From: Paludibacteraceae bacterium | GTDB lineage: Bacteria > Bacteroidota > Bacteroidia > Bacteroidales > Paludibacteraceae | DNA length: 64,000 nt | Assembly: GCA_017443145.1 (NCBI GenBank) | Contig: JAFSPA010000012.1 | Location: forward strand, 1 to 64,000 | Direction: 5' to 3' | Shown here: piece by piece, positions 32,692 through 41,897 of the stretch | How positions within the stretch are numbered: the first letter of the stretch is position 1 | Layout: each line of letters starts with the position of its first letter | Position numbers and translations under genes: made by a program | Notes under the pieces: generated by a model | What the model was told of the DNA's origin: nothing | The model's database searches: none | What the model saw: the letters and a program-made list of their open reading frames with translations, nothing else

Positions 32692-33602
32692 AATTGGCTA
32701 TCGGGTAGTTTGATTTCACAAATAAAATGTCTCTCTCGTTTATTTTCCGGTGGTAGCTGCATATAGTTGCCATAGAGGTTGGTGAGATATGCGTCATAGT
32801 CGTGCGGCAGTTTGAAGGTGTGTCCTTCGAAGGAACCGTCCTTTACGGGCACAAAAACTGTTTTAGGCATTATTTCTCCTTGGTAATACCTGCGTCCTGT
32901 AGGAATTGTCCATAGGGGATTGTCTTGTTTGGTCTGTGCCCATAAGTCGAACCACCACAACCATTTACGTCTAGGGATAACACCTACTAAATGTCCTAAG
33001 AATCGTTTAAGTCGATAGCGACGGAGCATAGCTTTGTCGAGCGACATGTATTCTTTGAGTTCTTTGCTGGGATACTTGGCGTAATGAGTTAGAATACAGC
33101 AGAACTCGAGTCCGTTGGAAATGATTCCTTTGAAAGCGCGTGCAAAAGAGCTTTTTGGAGTGGACTCAATAGCAAAGACATCGATGTACAATCCTTTTGG
33201 GAACGGAGTGTTCACCGAGAACAGGTCTATATACTTGGTGTCCTTGAGGAATATCTTGAGGAAAGTATTGACGCTTTCGTTTTTTGGATTCGGTGCGGAG
33301 AACTCATAGTTATCCCCTAAAGCACCTTGTTCCAATAGTTGAATTAGGCGGTTGTAGTCTTGTCGTGGCATCATCGCGTCCAAATCGTCATCCCAGGGAA
33401 TAAATCCTTTATGCCGCACGGCGCCCAAGCATGAACCACCACCAAGCATTAGTTGCAGGTTGTGTTTTATGCATAAATCCTGCAAATCCTGATACATCAA
33501 GGTCAGCGTCTGCTTAATAGCTTGCGACTCCTGATTGGTCATAGCGTGTAGGTAGTTGGTGCGATGCGCCAGTTGGTTCATCAATTCGCTATCTGATTTC
33601 AT
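32688..33602 (-). CDS. LicD family phosphotransferase
   Basis: A protein of about 304 residues in the LicD/FKTN family, nucleotidyltransferase-fold enzymes that move phosphocholine, ribitol phosphate or similar groups from a CDP-activated donor to a sugar. The signature GGSCLGAVRH followed by GFIPWDDDLD gives the metal-binding Asp cluster. I chose the ATG at 33600-33602 because it forms an ATGA overlap with the upstream stop; a longer frame to 33668 would extend into that gene. The cytidylyltransferase three genes upstream is the natural source of its donor. Confidence 0.9.
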   Translation of the reverse strand: MKSDSELMNQLAHRTNYLHAMTNQESQAIKQTLTLMYQDLQDLCIKHNLQLMLGGGSCLGAVRHKGFIPWDDDLDAMMPRQDYNRLIQLLEQGALGDNYEFSAPNPKNESVNTFLKIFLKDTKYIDLFSVNTPFPKGLYIDVFAIESTPKSSFARAFKGIISNGLEFCCILTHYAKYPSKELKEYMSLDKAMLRRYRLKRFLGHLVGVIPRRKWLWWFDLWAQTKQDNPLWTIPTGRRYYQGEIMPKTVFVPVKDGSFEGHTFKLPHDYDAYLTNLYGNYMQLPPENKRERHFICEIKLPDSQL

Positions 33603-34537
33603 GATTGCTGTATGTATTGTTCTTTTCCTTTGTATTCTTTGCGTGAGATAAAGTAGTTTTTTATCCACTTATTGGCTCCGATAAAGAAGTTGGCTTTGTA
33701 CTTGCGTCCGAGTTTGATAAAGTCCCACACGGCTTTAATGCCTCCGTAATGCGCAGCCCAGCGAAGTGAGTACATAAGGGAGGTCTGGAACTGTGGTTTG
33801 CCTACTTGTCGCAGATATTGGTTATTGCGCAGTTGCACTTCGTAGCGGCAGCGTCGGCTTTCGATGGAGTGTTGGTGCACAAGACTTCCGCGTGACACGG
33901 TCACGCAATAGACTTGGCGTTTGTCTGCAGCTATCTGTTTGGCGTGTACGCCGATAGCAGTTGAGAAATGTACATCATTTGCCCAGCGCGTCTCTTCGAA
34001 TTGGATATTGTTATCAAAGATAAGTGCAGCGCGAATCATCTTGCCCCAAGGCTCGTTGTAGTTATAGCGCAGTTGTCCTTCCGTTTCCTCGTTAGGGGTG
34101 GTTAGGAAGGCATCAATCATCTTTGTTATGTGTTCGCTGCGATTACTCTCTTCACCTGTGTCCGAGAAACGGCAAGCCGAATTGAAGCAGATGATATCCG
34201 CTTCGCTATCTTGGTATTGGTCAAAGATGGTGAAGGCTTCGGGCAGGAAGTAATCGTCGGCATCGGAGAAAATAACCCATTTGCTGTTCACCTGCTTGAG
34301 CGCCTTATTGCGTGCAAAGCCGGCACCTCGTCCTTCGGTAGTAAGGAAGAAATGCGTGTTCGGGTGCGCGTCGCAGGCGGCTTGGACCTCGTCAATGTAT
34401 TTTGCGTCGCTATTATCGTCCACAACGATGACTTGAATATCCTCTCGCTGCGGGATACTGTCGAGACACCGCCGCAAGAGAAAGGGATTATTGTGGTGCG
34501 GAATAATAATGTTGTATGTACATTTTTTCTTCGTCAT
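33599..34537 (-). CDS. Family 2 glycosyltransferase
   Basis: GT-A fold inverting glycosyltransferase, about 312 residues. Motifs are the opening NIIIPHHNN, VVDDNSD near 40 and the metal site FSDADDY near 92-98. The C-terminal part is basic and probably lies against the membrane. The ATG at 34535-34537 overlaps the upstream stop as ATGA, so I prefer it to a longer start at 34600. Acceptor and donor cannot be read from the sequence. Confidence 0.88.
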   Translation of the reverse strand: MTKKKCTYNIIIPHHNNPFLLRRCLDSIPQREDIQVIVVDDNSDAKYIDEVQAACDAHPNTHFFLTTEGRGAGFARNKALKQVNSKWVIFSDADDYFLPEAFTIFDQYQDSEADIICFNSACRFSDTGEESNRSEHITKMIDAFLTTPNEETEGQLRYNYNEPWGKMIRAALIFDNNIQFEETRWANDVHFSTAIGVHAKQIAADKRQVYCVTVSRGSLVHQHSIESRRCRYEVQLRNNQYLRQVGKPQFQTSLMYSLRWAAHYGGIKAVWDFIKLGRKYKANFFIGANKWIKNYFISRKEYKGKEQYIQQS

Positions 34538-35553
34538 ACCGATTGCATATACTTGATTAGTTGATTGAGTATCTGTTTCAAGTCGTATTGCGGTTTCCAA
34601 CCTAAAGCTTCGAGTTTGGCAGTAGAGAGGTTGAGCATCGAGGCAGGAGCGTAACCCTTGTTGTTATCGAGTTCGATTCTCACTTGTATGCTTGGCGCGA
34701 AGTGTTCTTTGACGAATTGTGCCAAGTCGCGTGCGGAGATATAAGTATTTTTATTTGCCACGTTGTAGGCATTTCCGTTTTGTCCTTTAAACAGCAGGTA
34801 GAAGAGGGCATTGATGCAATCAATCGTATAGCAGTATGGTCTTGCTGATTCGCCGGTAGAGTGAAGGATGATATCCTGATTAAGACTTGCTAAGCGAGCG
34901 AACTGATTGATGATGCGGTTGTCTTGTTTATCTATTCCGGCTCCTGTCGTTTGTGTCAAGCGTGCAATCTTCACAGGCACATTGTATTGCGATGCGTAGA
35001 GACGGCACAAGTTTTCTGCAGCACGTTTGGCTATCGGGTAGGAACTGCGTACGTCTAACGGATTCCAATAACCTTGCATGTCTTCGGTAATTGTCTCCGC
35101 ACCTAAGTTACTGCCGTATACTTCGAGGGAGGATAGGTAAATTATTCCCAGAAGCGGCTTGTTAACTGCCATTTGCAGAATATGGTCAGTAATGTTGTAG
35201 ATGGTTTTAGATGTTTCGACGGGATGGTTGACGAAGAACGAACTGGCGGTAGGCGCAGCGCAGTGGAAAACATAGTCAACCGGTCCGAGGGTATTGAAGT
35301 CGAAGGACATTAAGTCGCACTCGATAGCTTGGATATGTTGTGCTTCTTCTCCCAATAAGTCGTGCAGTTTTTGCGCGTTCCGAACGGGTGCGATTATATG
35401 AACCTGTTCGTCCAATGCCACGAGGCAGCGAATAAGTGTCGAGCCAATTAGACCTGTAGCTCCTGTGATAAGGAACGTCTTGTTGCTTACTCGTTCGCGG
35501 AACGGAAAAGCGGCTGCAAACTGTGCTATGTCTTCTAACAAGATGTTGTTCAT
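34534..35553 (-). CDS. NAD-dependent epimerase/dehydratase (extended SDR)
   Basis: Extended short-chain dehydrogenase, about 339 residues. Rossmann motif ITGATGLIGS near residue 28, the YLSSLEVYG substrate strand, and the catalytic Tyr-x3-Lys in SYPIAKRA near 155. The ATG at 35551-35553 lies one base after the stop of the cytidylyltransferase gene (TAA-c-ATG), better than a start inside that gene. Its pairing with an IspD-like cytidylyltransferase and LicD suggests it acts on a CDP-sugar or reduces a sugar phosphate to a polyol. Confidence 0.85.
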   Translation of the reverse strand: MNNILLEDIAQFAAAFPFRERVSNKTFLITGATGLIGSTLIRCLVALDEQVHIIAPVRNAQKLHDLLGEEAQHIQAIECDLMSFDFNTLGPVDYVFHCAAPTASSFFVNHPVETSKTIYNITDHILQMAVNKPLLGIIYLSSLEVYGSNLGAETITEDMQGYWNPLDVRSSYPIAKRAAENLCRLYASQYNVPVKIARLTQTTGAGIDKQDNRIINQFARLASLNQDIILHSTGESARPYCYTIDCINALFYLLFKGQNGNAYNVANKNTYISARDLAQFVKEHFAPSIQVRIELDNNKGYAPASMLNLSTAKLEALGWKPQYDLKQILNQLIKYMQSV

Positions 35554-35554
35554 G

Positions 35555-36274
35555 TTAAAAACCAAATATTTGTTGATTTTCGTGAACCTGCACCATAGCT
35601 CGGAAGATGAAGAAATCGGTAGGAGTTGTGATTTTGATATTTTCCATCGGTCCGATTATGGTGTGCATTTTGTGTCCGTAATGGCTCATGAGAGTGCAAG
35701 AGTCGATAAAATCGTTTCTGCCTTCAGCCAGTGCTTTTTCGTGCGCGGATAGTATATCATCGAGCATGAAACTTTGCGGTGCGCGAGCGATTAAAGAGTC
35801 TTTGCGTGCCGGAATCTCCAAGCTTCCGTCTTCCTGTTGTACGACGAAGGTTTCTGTTGCAGGGACACAGGTAATGCAATTACCAAACTGCTTTAATGCG
35901 GCAATATTATCAGTTATTGTTTGCTCCGTAATCAGCGGTCTGACGCCGTCATGTATAAGTACAGCGACATCGTTATGATAGAGTTCATTTGCACGTTTGA
36001 GTCCGTGATAGATACTCTCTTGTCCGGTAACTCCACCAGGCACTATATCCGCCACTTTAGTAATATGGAATTTCTCCAGCTGTTGTTTTAGGAAGTTAAT
36101 CCAGGACTCGAGGCATACGACCACGATACCATCTATTTGCGGATGGTTTTCAAACAACTCCAGCGTGTAGATGATAACGGGTTTACCATTTAGTTCGATG
36201 AACTGTTTCGGACGCGAGACAGTATTCATTCTTGATCCGGTTCCTCCGGCAAATATGATAGCTATATTTTTCAT
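35555..36274 (-). CDS. IspD/TarI-like cytidylyltransferase
   Basis: CTP-dependent nucleotidyltransferase of 239 residues with AGGTGSRM, the Lys in PKQF, IHDGVRP, and a C-terminal Lys-containing ENIKITTPTDF block. The family includes IspD (isoprenoid pathway) and TarI (CDP-ribitol for teichoic acids). In this setting, next to an SDR and LicD, a TarI-like role making a CDP-activated polyol or sugar is favoured over IspD. It is followed by the SDR gene after one base and preceded by the phosphoesterase-fold gene. Confidence 0.85.
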   Translation of the reverse strand: MKNIAIIFAGGTGSRMNTVSRPKQFIELNGKPVIIYTLELFENHPQIDGIVVVCLESWINFLKQQLEKFHITKVADIVPGGVTGQESIYHGLKRANELYHNDVAVLIHDGVRPLITEQTITDNIAALKQFGNCITCVPATETFVVQQEDGSLEIPARKDSLIARAPQSFMLDDILSAHEKALAEGRNDFIDSCTLMSHYGHKMHTIIGPMENIKITTPTDFFIFRAMVQVHENQQIFGF

Positions 36275-36275
36275 A

Positions 36276-37076
36276 CTAACGAATAATTTTAATGTCAGGA
36301 ATTTCTATTTCCACGAAGCACGCGCAATGGTCTGATATGGAGCCATCACACTCGATTTGGTGGTCAATCACTTTAAGCGGAATAACGCTCTTATAAAGGA
36401 TATAGTCTAATTTTGTGCGTTTATAGTTCTGAGGATAAGCGGAGAAAGTCTTCTTGTGAGCGGGTAGGGCATCTTGCCAACCTGGCATAAGGTCTAAAAC
36501 AAATCCATTTTCGGGCGAGTTAAAGTCGCCGCAAACGAATTTAATGTCGGCATCTTGCTTGTCCATCAGTTCTGCGATGTATTTAATCTGCGCCTCGCGA
36601 ATAGCCTGATTGTCGAAGCTCAGGTGCGTCGAAGCGAAACATATCCGATAACCCTTGAAGTCAAAAGTAGCGATGATGATGCTTCGTGTCTCGTATCCGA
36701 ATCGTGGCAGTGGTACATTCTCGGTCTTGATAAAGGAGTTAGCCGAAAGAACGGCGTTTCCGTAATCCCATCCTGCCGGCACTCTGAAAGCTTTACCAAA
36801 GATGCCGTATAGGGAAGTGAAGTACATCATCTCTGCTATGAAATTGACGCCGTGCTCGTGAGGTGCATAGTCGCGTTTGGGATACATGTCCATTTCCTGA
36901 ATGCCTACAACATCAGGGCTGAACTTATTGATAAAACGGCAGATGCTGTCTAAGGTATTGTCTTGTCCCTGGTCCATGTTTAAGGACATAATACGGATTC
37001 TCTCTTGTGCCTGAAGTGTGTTCAAACACAAGGGGATAAAGAGCAGCAGTAAGAGTAATACAAAATATTTCTTCAT
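36276..37076 (-). CDS. Exported endonuclease/exonuclease/phosphatase-fold hydrolase
   Basis: A 266-residue protein with a signal peptide (ending TLQAQ) and a complete EEP metal-hydrolase core: SLNMDQG with Asn33, IQEMDMYP with the metal Glu, STHLSF with His, CGDFNSP with the Asp-x-Asn pair, and SDHCACF at the end with the Asp-His dyad. This fold includes DNase I, sphingomyelinases, phosphoinositide phosphatases and bacterial phosphodiesterases. An exported member inside a glycan cluster next to cytidylyltransferase and LicD suggests hydrolysis of a phosphodiester decoration or lipid-linked donor. It overlaps no neighbour and is one base from the cytidylyltransferase gene. Confidence 0.85.
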   Translation of the reverse strand: MKKYFVLLLLLLFIPLCLNTLQAQERIRIMSLNMDQGQDNTLDSICRFINKFSPDVVGIQEMDMYPKRDYAPHEHGVNFIAEMMYFTSLYGIFGKAFRVPAGWDYGNAVLSANSFIKTENVPLPRFGYETRSIIIATFDFKGYRICFASTHLSFDNQAIREAQIKYIAELMDKQDADIKFVCGDFNSPENGFVLDLMPGWQDALPAHKKTFSAYPQNYKRTKLDYILYKSVIPLKVIDHQIECDGSISDHCACFVEIEIPDIKIIR

Positions 37077-37088
37077 ATTGGTACGAAT

Positions 37089-37925
37089 TTATTTTCTAAA
37101 CAGTTTCTGGAAGACAAAGCTTCTCACTCTATTGGTCATTAGCACTTGTACGACGAATCGTCCGAGGACATTATACACATAGCGCGGGAAGGAGATAAGA
37201 TGATGTTTCCACATGTAACGCTGTATACCTCGTTCACTTTTGAAGTATTTCCATCCTCCGCGTCGCTGGTACATTTCTGCTCCGACACGCACGTCGACTA
37301 AAGTCTCCGGGCAGTTGGCAAAAACGGCATTTTGCAGCGCAAGGCGTATCCAGAGGTAGTAGTCTTCTTCACAGTACCAATCAATGATACCTCCTGCGTT
37401 CTCAAGCACTTGTTTTTTAGCCATTATAGTGACGAAGTTCATCGGACAGCGTGCTTTGAGATATTGCTTGATGTCGCTATCTTGTAGCGGCACTTCGCGC
37501 TTTCCGACGATGTTGTCCGGCGAACCGATAAACTCTTCTATTTGCCCGCCAAGGATATCTACTTGAGGATGGGAAGCAATGTAGTTGAGTTGTTTCTCGA
37601 ACCGATCCTGTCGTGCGATATCGTCGCTGTCCATAATAGCTATCCACTCACACGAAGAGGCATCGATGGCTGTCTGGCGAGCAATCGCATGACCTTGATT
37701 AACCTTAAGTCGAAGTAGCGTAAGGGTAGCGTATCCCTTGCTAAAATCGTTGATGGTTTTATCCAGTTCTTTAGGAATAGGACCGTCGACGATCAAAATG
37801 ATTTCGGTCGGTCGAACGGTTTGATCCTTACTGATACTCCGTAAGGCAGTTAAGACGTCTTTCGGGTTGTCGTTCTTATAGACCGACATGCAAACAGAGA
37901 AAGGTATGTTAGTTGTTTTTGTCAT
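37089..37925 (-). CDS. Family 2 glycosyltransferase
   Basis: GT-A glycosyltransferase of 278 residues, closest in style to the small amylovoran/galactosyltransferase-like group. Motifs: FSVCMSVYKND, the first acidic site LIVDGPIP near 49, MDSDDIA near 98 for the metal, and a C-terminal EEDYYLW motif near 190 as likely catalytic base. It overlaps the GNAT-like gene upstream by 4 bp. Confidence 0.88.
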   Translation of the reverse strand: MTKTTNIPFSVCMSVYKNDNPKDVLTALRSISKDQTVRPTEIILIVDGPIPKELDKTINDFSKGYATLTLLRLKVNQGHAIARQTAIDASSCEWIAIMDSDDIARQDRFEKQLNYIASHPQVDILGGQIEEFIGSPDNIVGKREVPLQDSDIKQYLKARCPMNFVTIMAKKQVLENAGGIIDWYCEEDYYLWIRLALQNAVFANCPETLVDVRVGAEMYQRRGGWKYFKSERGIQRYMWKHHLISFPRYVYNVLGRFVVQVLMTNRVRSFVFQKLFRK

Positions 37926-38758
37926 GTGAAGCTTCGTCTTATTTCTTCTTGTTTAAGGATGCAGAATACGTTATAAAACAGGCTGCTTTTTTTGCCGATT
38001 AGTCCGAATAGTTTGCGGAATGGATATAGCGTATATACAGCGCATTTCATGAGTGGCGAATAGATGATGTTCAGCTTGCAGTAGGCGTAGCGGAAATTGA
38101 TTACTCTAACCAGGAAGTCCTGGTATTTCGTTTCGTGCTTGATGTTTCGTTCACCATCGATAATCATCCGGTAGTCAGGCTGTTGCAAGTAATACTCGCA
38201 GAGCGAATAGGCAAAAGCGGCATTTACTTCTTTGGCAAGATATTTGGTTGGCACTTTGATTTGGTTGAGATAAACGATATTGCCATTTTTAGTGCAGTAA
38301 CCGTATCCTATGAGTTCTCCGTTCTGCTTGTCTGAAGCGAGCCAGACATCTATTTCCGGATTGTTGAGTTTTGAACGTACTTCCGCTATCCACTTGTCGA
38401 TGGACAAATCCGGTCTGTATTTGGCCGGATAATCCATAAACGAATCAATCAACACTTGCGCGATATCTTTCTCGCTAAGCGTTAGTGATTCGTTAGTTAT
38501 TCGTTGGATATTACACTGCTCCAATCCTTTCTTAATGCGGTAACGTTGCTTAGCGGATAGTTCGTTGAGCGGGGTAAAATGGTCACAGATGCAGTACCAC
38601 CATTGTGTTGGTTGGGCACAATCGAAGTCAGAAGTCCAGCGTGCCAAGAAAGCATGGTGTGCTTTTAGCGCAGACTTCGCCTCTTGGAAAGTCGGAGGTG
38701 TGGCAAGTGGCGATTTCGTCCACAAGACAGCTCCTTGATATGTGTGCCAGTTATTCAT
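37922..38758 (-). CDS. Unassigned GNAT/FemAB-like protein
   Basis: A 278-residue protein with no clear family. Charged helices at 55-95 (QRYRIKKGLEQCNI), a block with WLASDKQNGELIGYGYC resembling the central strands of a GNAT acetyltransferase core, and a basic C-terminal end with Phe/Tyr-rich stretches are visible. The general layout recalls lipid-linked aminoacyl or acyl transferases of the FemAB/GNAT superfamily. Its ATG follows the polymerase stop without a gap (TAA-ATG). A role in acylating the glycan is inference only. Confidence 0.5.
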   Translation of the reverse strand: MNNWHTYQGAVLWTKSPLATPPTFQEAKSALKAHHAFLARWTSDFDCAQPTQWWYCICDHFTPLNELSAKQRYRIKKGLEQCNIQRITNESLTLSEKDIAQVLIDSFMDYPAKYRPDLSIDKWIAEVRSKLNNPEIDVWLASDKQNGELIGYGYCTKNGNIVYLNQIKVPTKYLAKEVNAAFAYSLCEYYLQQPDYRMIIDGERNIKHETKYQDFLVRVINFRYAYCKLNIIYSPLMKCAVYTLYPFRKLFGLIGKKSSLFYNVFCILKQEEIRRSFT

Positions 38759-39940
38759 TTAAAATCCCATACTATCAATTAACTCTTCGCGTTGTATATC
38801 CTTGGTCTCGTGCCAACTCTTTTGGAAATAGGTGACATATGCACCGGTAAAGGTCTCGCAATAGTATATTTGTTTTGCGTATGTAACGAAAAGCGTAAAG
38901 TACACAAAAAGGGCAGGGAGTAATTGTTTTATCGATTCTTTGAATGTGTCTTTGAAGTAAGCTAACGCAATACCGTAGAATACAAAATAGAAGTCAATAA
39001 AGTAGAGTGCCATTCTTCTAAAGAGCATACTACCCATAAACAAGTACTTGCAGCAAATACCGATAAAGAACAAGTCGTACATGATATTGACCAAATCGCT
39101 ATTGAAGTGTTTCTTTATCTTATTGCTAAACAGAACAATTGTCAGCAACGAAAAGAATTCTATGTATTTCGTGAAACCGAACTGTTTATCAAATGTGAGA
39201 TTAGTGATATCGTCCAAGTAGTTACCATATCCAACCAATTCGATCAGTTTCTGGAAGATTGTCATTAGGGCAGGAAGGATATCGAAGAACGTGGAAGCAA
39301 AACATCCAATGAGTATTGCGGTTTGAATAATAGTATTTGTGAACCACTCGCTGCGATTTCTCCAAATGAAATAAGCCGGGAAGATGATAACAGCGGATTT
39401 ATGAAACAGACAAGCGCAAATCCAGAGTAGTAGGTACTTGCCGAAGTTCTTATGTTCTATTTGTATAAGCGAACACATAAAGAAGCAAACTGCGATATGT
39501 TGTCTTATCGCGTTTGTAAAGTCCGTAATGGCGATACCTAAGAAAATAAAGGCGAGATAAACATATTTGCGTAGCTGTGGCTGTTCACTAAAGGCTGCAT
39601 GGATAAGGATGATCTGTATAAACGATACAAAAGTGAAGAGCATGTAAGATGGCCAGTGAAACAGCTTGCAGAGGTAGATGATTACAACGAGTCCGGGTTC
39701 AAAGTCTCCTTTGAGCATTTCTGTGAAAGTGAGTCCTTCGAACCACTCGTCATATTCCATAACGTAATTGGCATAATCCACACCTACACCGTACCGTAAA
39801 CCAAAGACGAGGGTAAAGAGAATAATTGGTATGGCATTATACACGGCTTGCATTTGCGAAGGTTTCTCTCCGAGTTTAGCGAAGAAGAACATCGCAATGG
39901 TAAGCGTAGTATAGACTAATATGGATTCAATTATCAGCAT
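38759..39940 (-). CDS. EpsG-like polysaccharide polymerase (Wzy role)
   Basis: Polytopic inner-membrane protein of 393 residues with about ten or eleven hydrophobic segments. The family marker GLRYGVGVDYANY near 47-59 and a later large periplasmic loop (around 65-85) match EpsG/Wzy polymerases, which join lipid-linked repeat units outside the membrane. A flippase and an initiating transferase in the same cluster support this role. It overlaps the upstream glycosyltransferase gene by 7 bp. Confidence 0.85.
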   Translation of the reverse strand: MLIIESILVYTTLTIAMFFFAKLGEKPSQMQAVYNAIPIILFTLVFGLRYGVGVDYANYVMEYDEWFEGLTFTEMLKGDFEPGLVVIIYLCKLFHWPSYMLFTFVSFIQIILIHAAFSEQPQLRKYVYLAFIFLGIAITDFTNAIRQHIAVCFFMCSLIQIEHKNFGKYLLLWICACLFHKSAVIIFPAYFIWRNRSEWFTNTIIQTAILIGCFASTFFDILPALMTIFQKLIELVGYGNYLDDITNLTFDKQFGFTKYIEFFSLLTIVLFSNKIKKHFNSDLVNIMYDLFFIGICCKYLFMGSMLFRRMALYFIDFYFVFYGIALAYFKDTFKESIKQLLPALFVYFTLFVTYAKQIYYCETFTGAYVTYFQKSWHETKDIQREELIDSMGF

Positions 39941-40890
39941 TTATGAAATATTTTCTTGGTTTTTTGAATGAGTCCAAACGGGAGAATAAATGACAGGATC
40001 GTGTTTGTTTTCAGTACGGTCGAATCCATGTAACCATATATATGTAGGAACTCTTTCCTGTTTTTCGAATTCCAGCACGATAAGAGACGCAAATAGTGAA
40101 TGGCATTTTGTTGTAAAGCATGTTGGACATATTTATCGTCTTTATTTTGCTCATACAGTGTCTGAAATACCAAGTAGTTTGACTTTGCCTTTTGCGTTTG
40201 ATCTAATTGGCTCCAGATGCCGTTATTCTGCTGGCGATACATGCCCATAAATTGGTTGAGTGCGATGCCGTTACCCAATTTAAGCAGTTCGTAGAAAATA
40301 TACGTATCAAGGCCACCATTCCCATATTTCCTTTCGGCTTCGAGAGAAGCCTGTTTAAACATGTCTGTATGCATTACCATTGTTAGCACTTTGGTTAACC
40401 ATGTACGCGATTGAAGTTCCTGCGTAACAACTATATCCTGATTGTCTTTAAAGAACTCGCTTGCATAATCATTGGCAAAGGAGTTATCTGCTTCGTTATA
40501 TATCGTGTACCGATGGCAACAGAATATATATTCATGATGTGCTTCTAAGATGTCTATTTGCTTTTGGAGTTTTAGTGGATCTGTCCAATAGTCATCGCAT
40601 TCACAGATTGCTACATATTCTCCTTTGCAGTGAGGAAGTAAATAAGGTCCTAATATACCTTTTCCCTTTACATATTGATTTTCTGTCTGGAGTATAGGTT
40701 TTACAATATCAGGGTACTTTTTTGCATATTCCAAAATAATCTGTTGTGACGAATCTGTAGATGCATCATCATGCACCAAAACCTCAATAGGGAAGATTGT
40801 TTGTTGCATCACAATGCTATCCAAACACTGCCGTATATATTTTTCGTGATTATACGACAGACAGCACACAGATACTTTTGGCTGACTCAT
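39934..40890 (-). CDS. Family 2 glycosyltransferase
   Basis: GT-A transferase of 318 residues. Motifs: VSVCCLSYNHEKYIRQCLDS at the start, VHDDAST near 40, and the metal site CECDDYW near 97. The C-terminal helix is basic and hydrophobic. It lies between the sugar epimerase and the polymerase. Linkage specificity unknown. Confidence 0.9.
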   Translation of the reverse strand: MSQPKVSVCCLSYNHEKYIRQCLDSIVMQQTIFPIEVLVHDDASTDSSQQIILEYAKKYPDIVKPILQTENQYVKGKGILGPYLLPHCKGEYVAICECDDYWTDPLKLQKQIDILEAHHEYIFCCHRYTIYNEADNSFANDYASEFFKDNQDIVVTQELQSRTWLTKVLTMVMHTDMFKQASLEAERKYGNGGLDTYIFYELLKLGNGIALNQFMGMYRQQNNGIWSQLDQTQKAKSNYLVFQTLYEQNKDDKYVQHALQQNAIHYLRLLSCWNSKNRKEFLHIYGYMDSTVLKTNTILSFILPFGLIQKTKKIFHKC

Positions 40891-40895
40891 AAAGC

Positions 40896-41897
40896 TTATT
40901 CGTTATTTCTCAATTCTAAAAAACGATTAATTTGCATCTCATTCTTATAATCCTCAAACAATCGTTGACAATCATATTGAGGCTCATATCCCAATTCTTC
41001 TTTGGCGTTGGTAATATCCATTAAGAAGCCGCCACCTACAGGTTTTTCTGGACGATAAATGATTTGTGAAGGATGGTCTTTGGGTGAAAAGACTTTGATG
41101 ATTGTTTCTATTTGCTCACGCATCGTTACGGGTATACCGGTGCCAACATTGTACCAACCATGATCTCTATCAACGGTAATCGCTTTGCATAACATTTGAG
41201 CGCAATCGTAAACATGCACCATGTCTTTGCTATATTCAGGATTGCCCCATAATTCAATGGGTTCTCCTTTAATGGCTGCATTAATCATCTTGTACAGCGG
41301 ACGCATTGTCTTTACACCGTTCGGGTGGTAATACTGATAAGGACTATAACTATATATGGTAGGGAAACGGAATATAAAGTATTTCAGGCCATATTCAGCA
41401 TGATAATGCTTTATTAATTCGATAGCAGTATTTTTGGTGATAACATATACTGCATGATCCCCTTTATAGCTGAAGTTATACGGTGTGTCAGGTTTTAGTG
41501 CGACGCCATCTTTAACCGACAATGAGACATCAAATACAGTAGTTGAGAAAAGAATTCGGTCTGCTTTCACTTTGCGGCAGTATTCCAGCACGTTGTATGC
41601 ACCAATGATATTGGATTGAATATAAGCTTCTGGTTTGTAACCTGCCATGTAGGACGGAATTTGTGCTGCTAAATATATAACTGCATAAACATTCTCTGTC
41701 GGTAATTTGTCAAAATCTTCCTTCTTAGACAAGTCTACACTGAAATAAGGAGCGCCTTGCCGTGCGAAGAAATCTGTGTCTCGACGTCCAGAAGCAATAA
41801 TCTCATATTGTTCAGGATTAAAATACTCGCGAGCATATTTCCAGACATATGACCCAACATTGCCTGTAGCTCCAAAAATAATCACTTTCTTTTTCAT
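40896..41897 (-). CDS. NAD-dependent sugar epimerase/dehydratase
   Basis: Extended SDR of 333 residues with IFGATGNVGSYV at 8-19, LAAQIPSYM, and the catalytic Tyr-x3-Lys in YVITKNT near 150. Such enzymes act on nucleotide sugars. The surrounding region, roughly 40-44 kb, looks richer in A and T than the rest of the cluster, which may reflect a separate origin. Overlaps the next upstream gene by 4 bp. Confidence 0.85.
   Translation of the reverse strand: MKKKVIIFGATGNVGSYVWKYAREYFNPEQYEIIASGRRDTDFFARQGAPYFSVDLSKKEDFDKLPTENVYAVIYLAAQIPSYMAGYKPEAYIQSNIIGAYNVLEYCRKVKADRILFSTTVFDVSLSVKDGVALKPDTPYNFSYKGDHAVYVITKNTAIELIKHYHAEYGLKYFIFRFPTIYSYSPYQYYHPNGVKTMRPLYKMINAAIKGEPIELWGNPEYSKDMVHVYDCAQMLCKAITVDRDHGWYNVGTGIPVTMREQIETIIKVFSPKDHPSQIIYRPEKPVGGGFLMDITNAKEELGYEPQYDCQRLFEDYKNEMQINRFLELRNNE

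Noticed and set aside
35555..36274. Assignment as housekeeping IspD
   Set aside because: Motifs alone cannot separate IspD from TarI-like enzymes, but the tight pairing with an SDR and LicD favours glycan synthesis; the call is therefore kept at family level.
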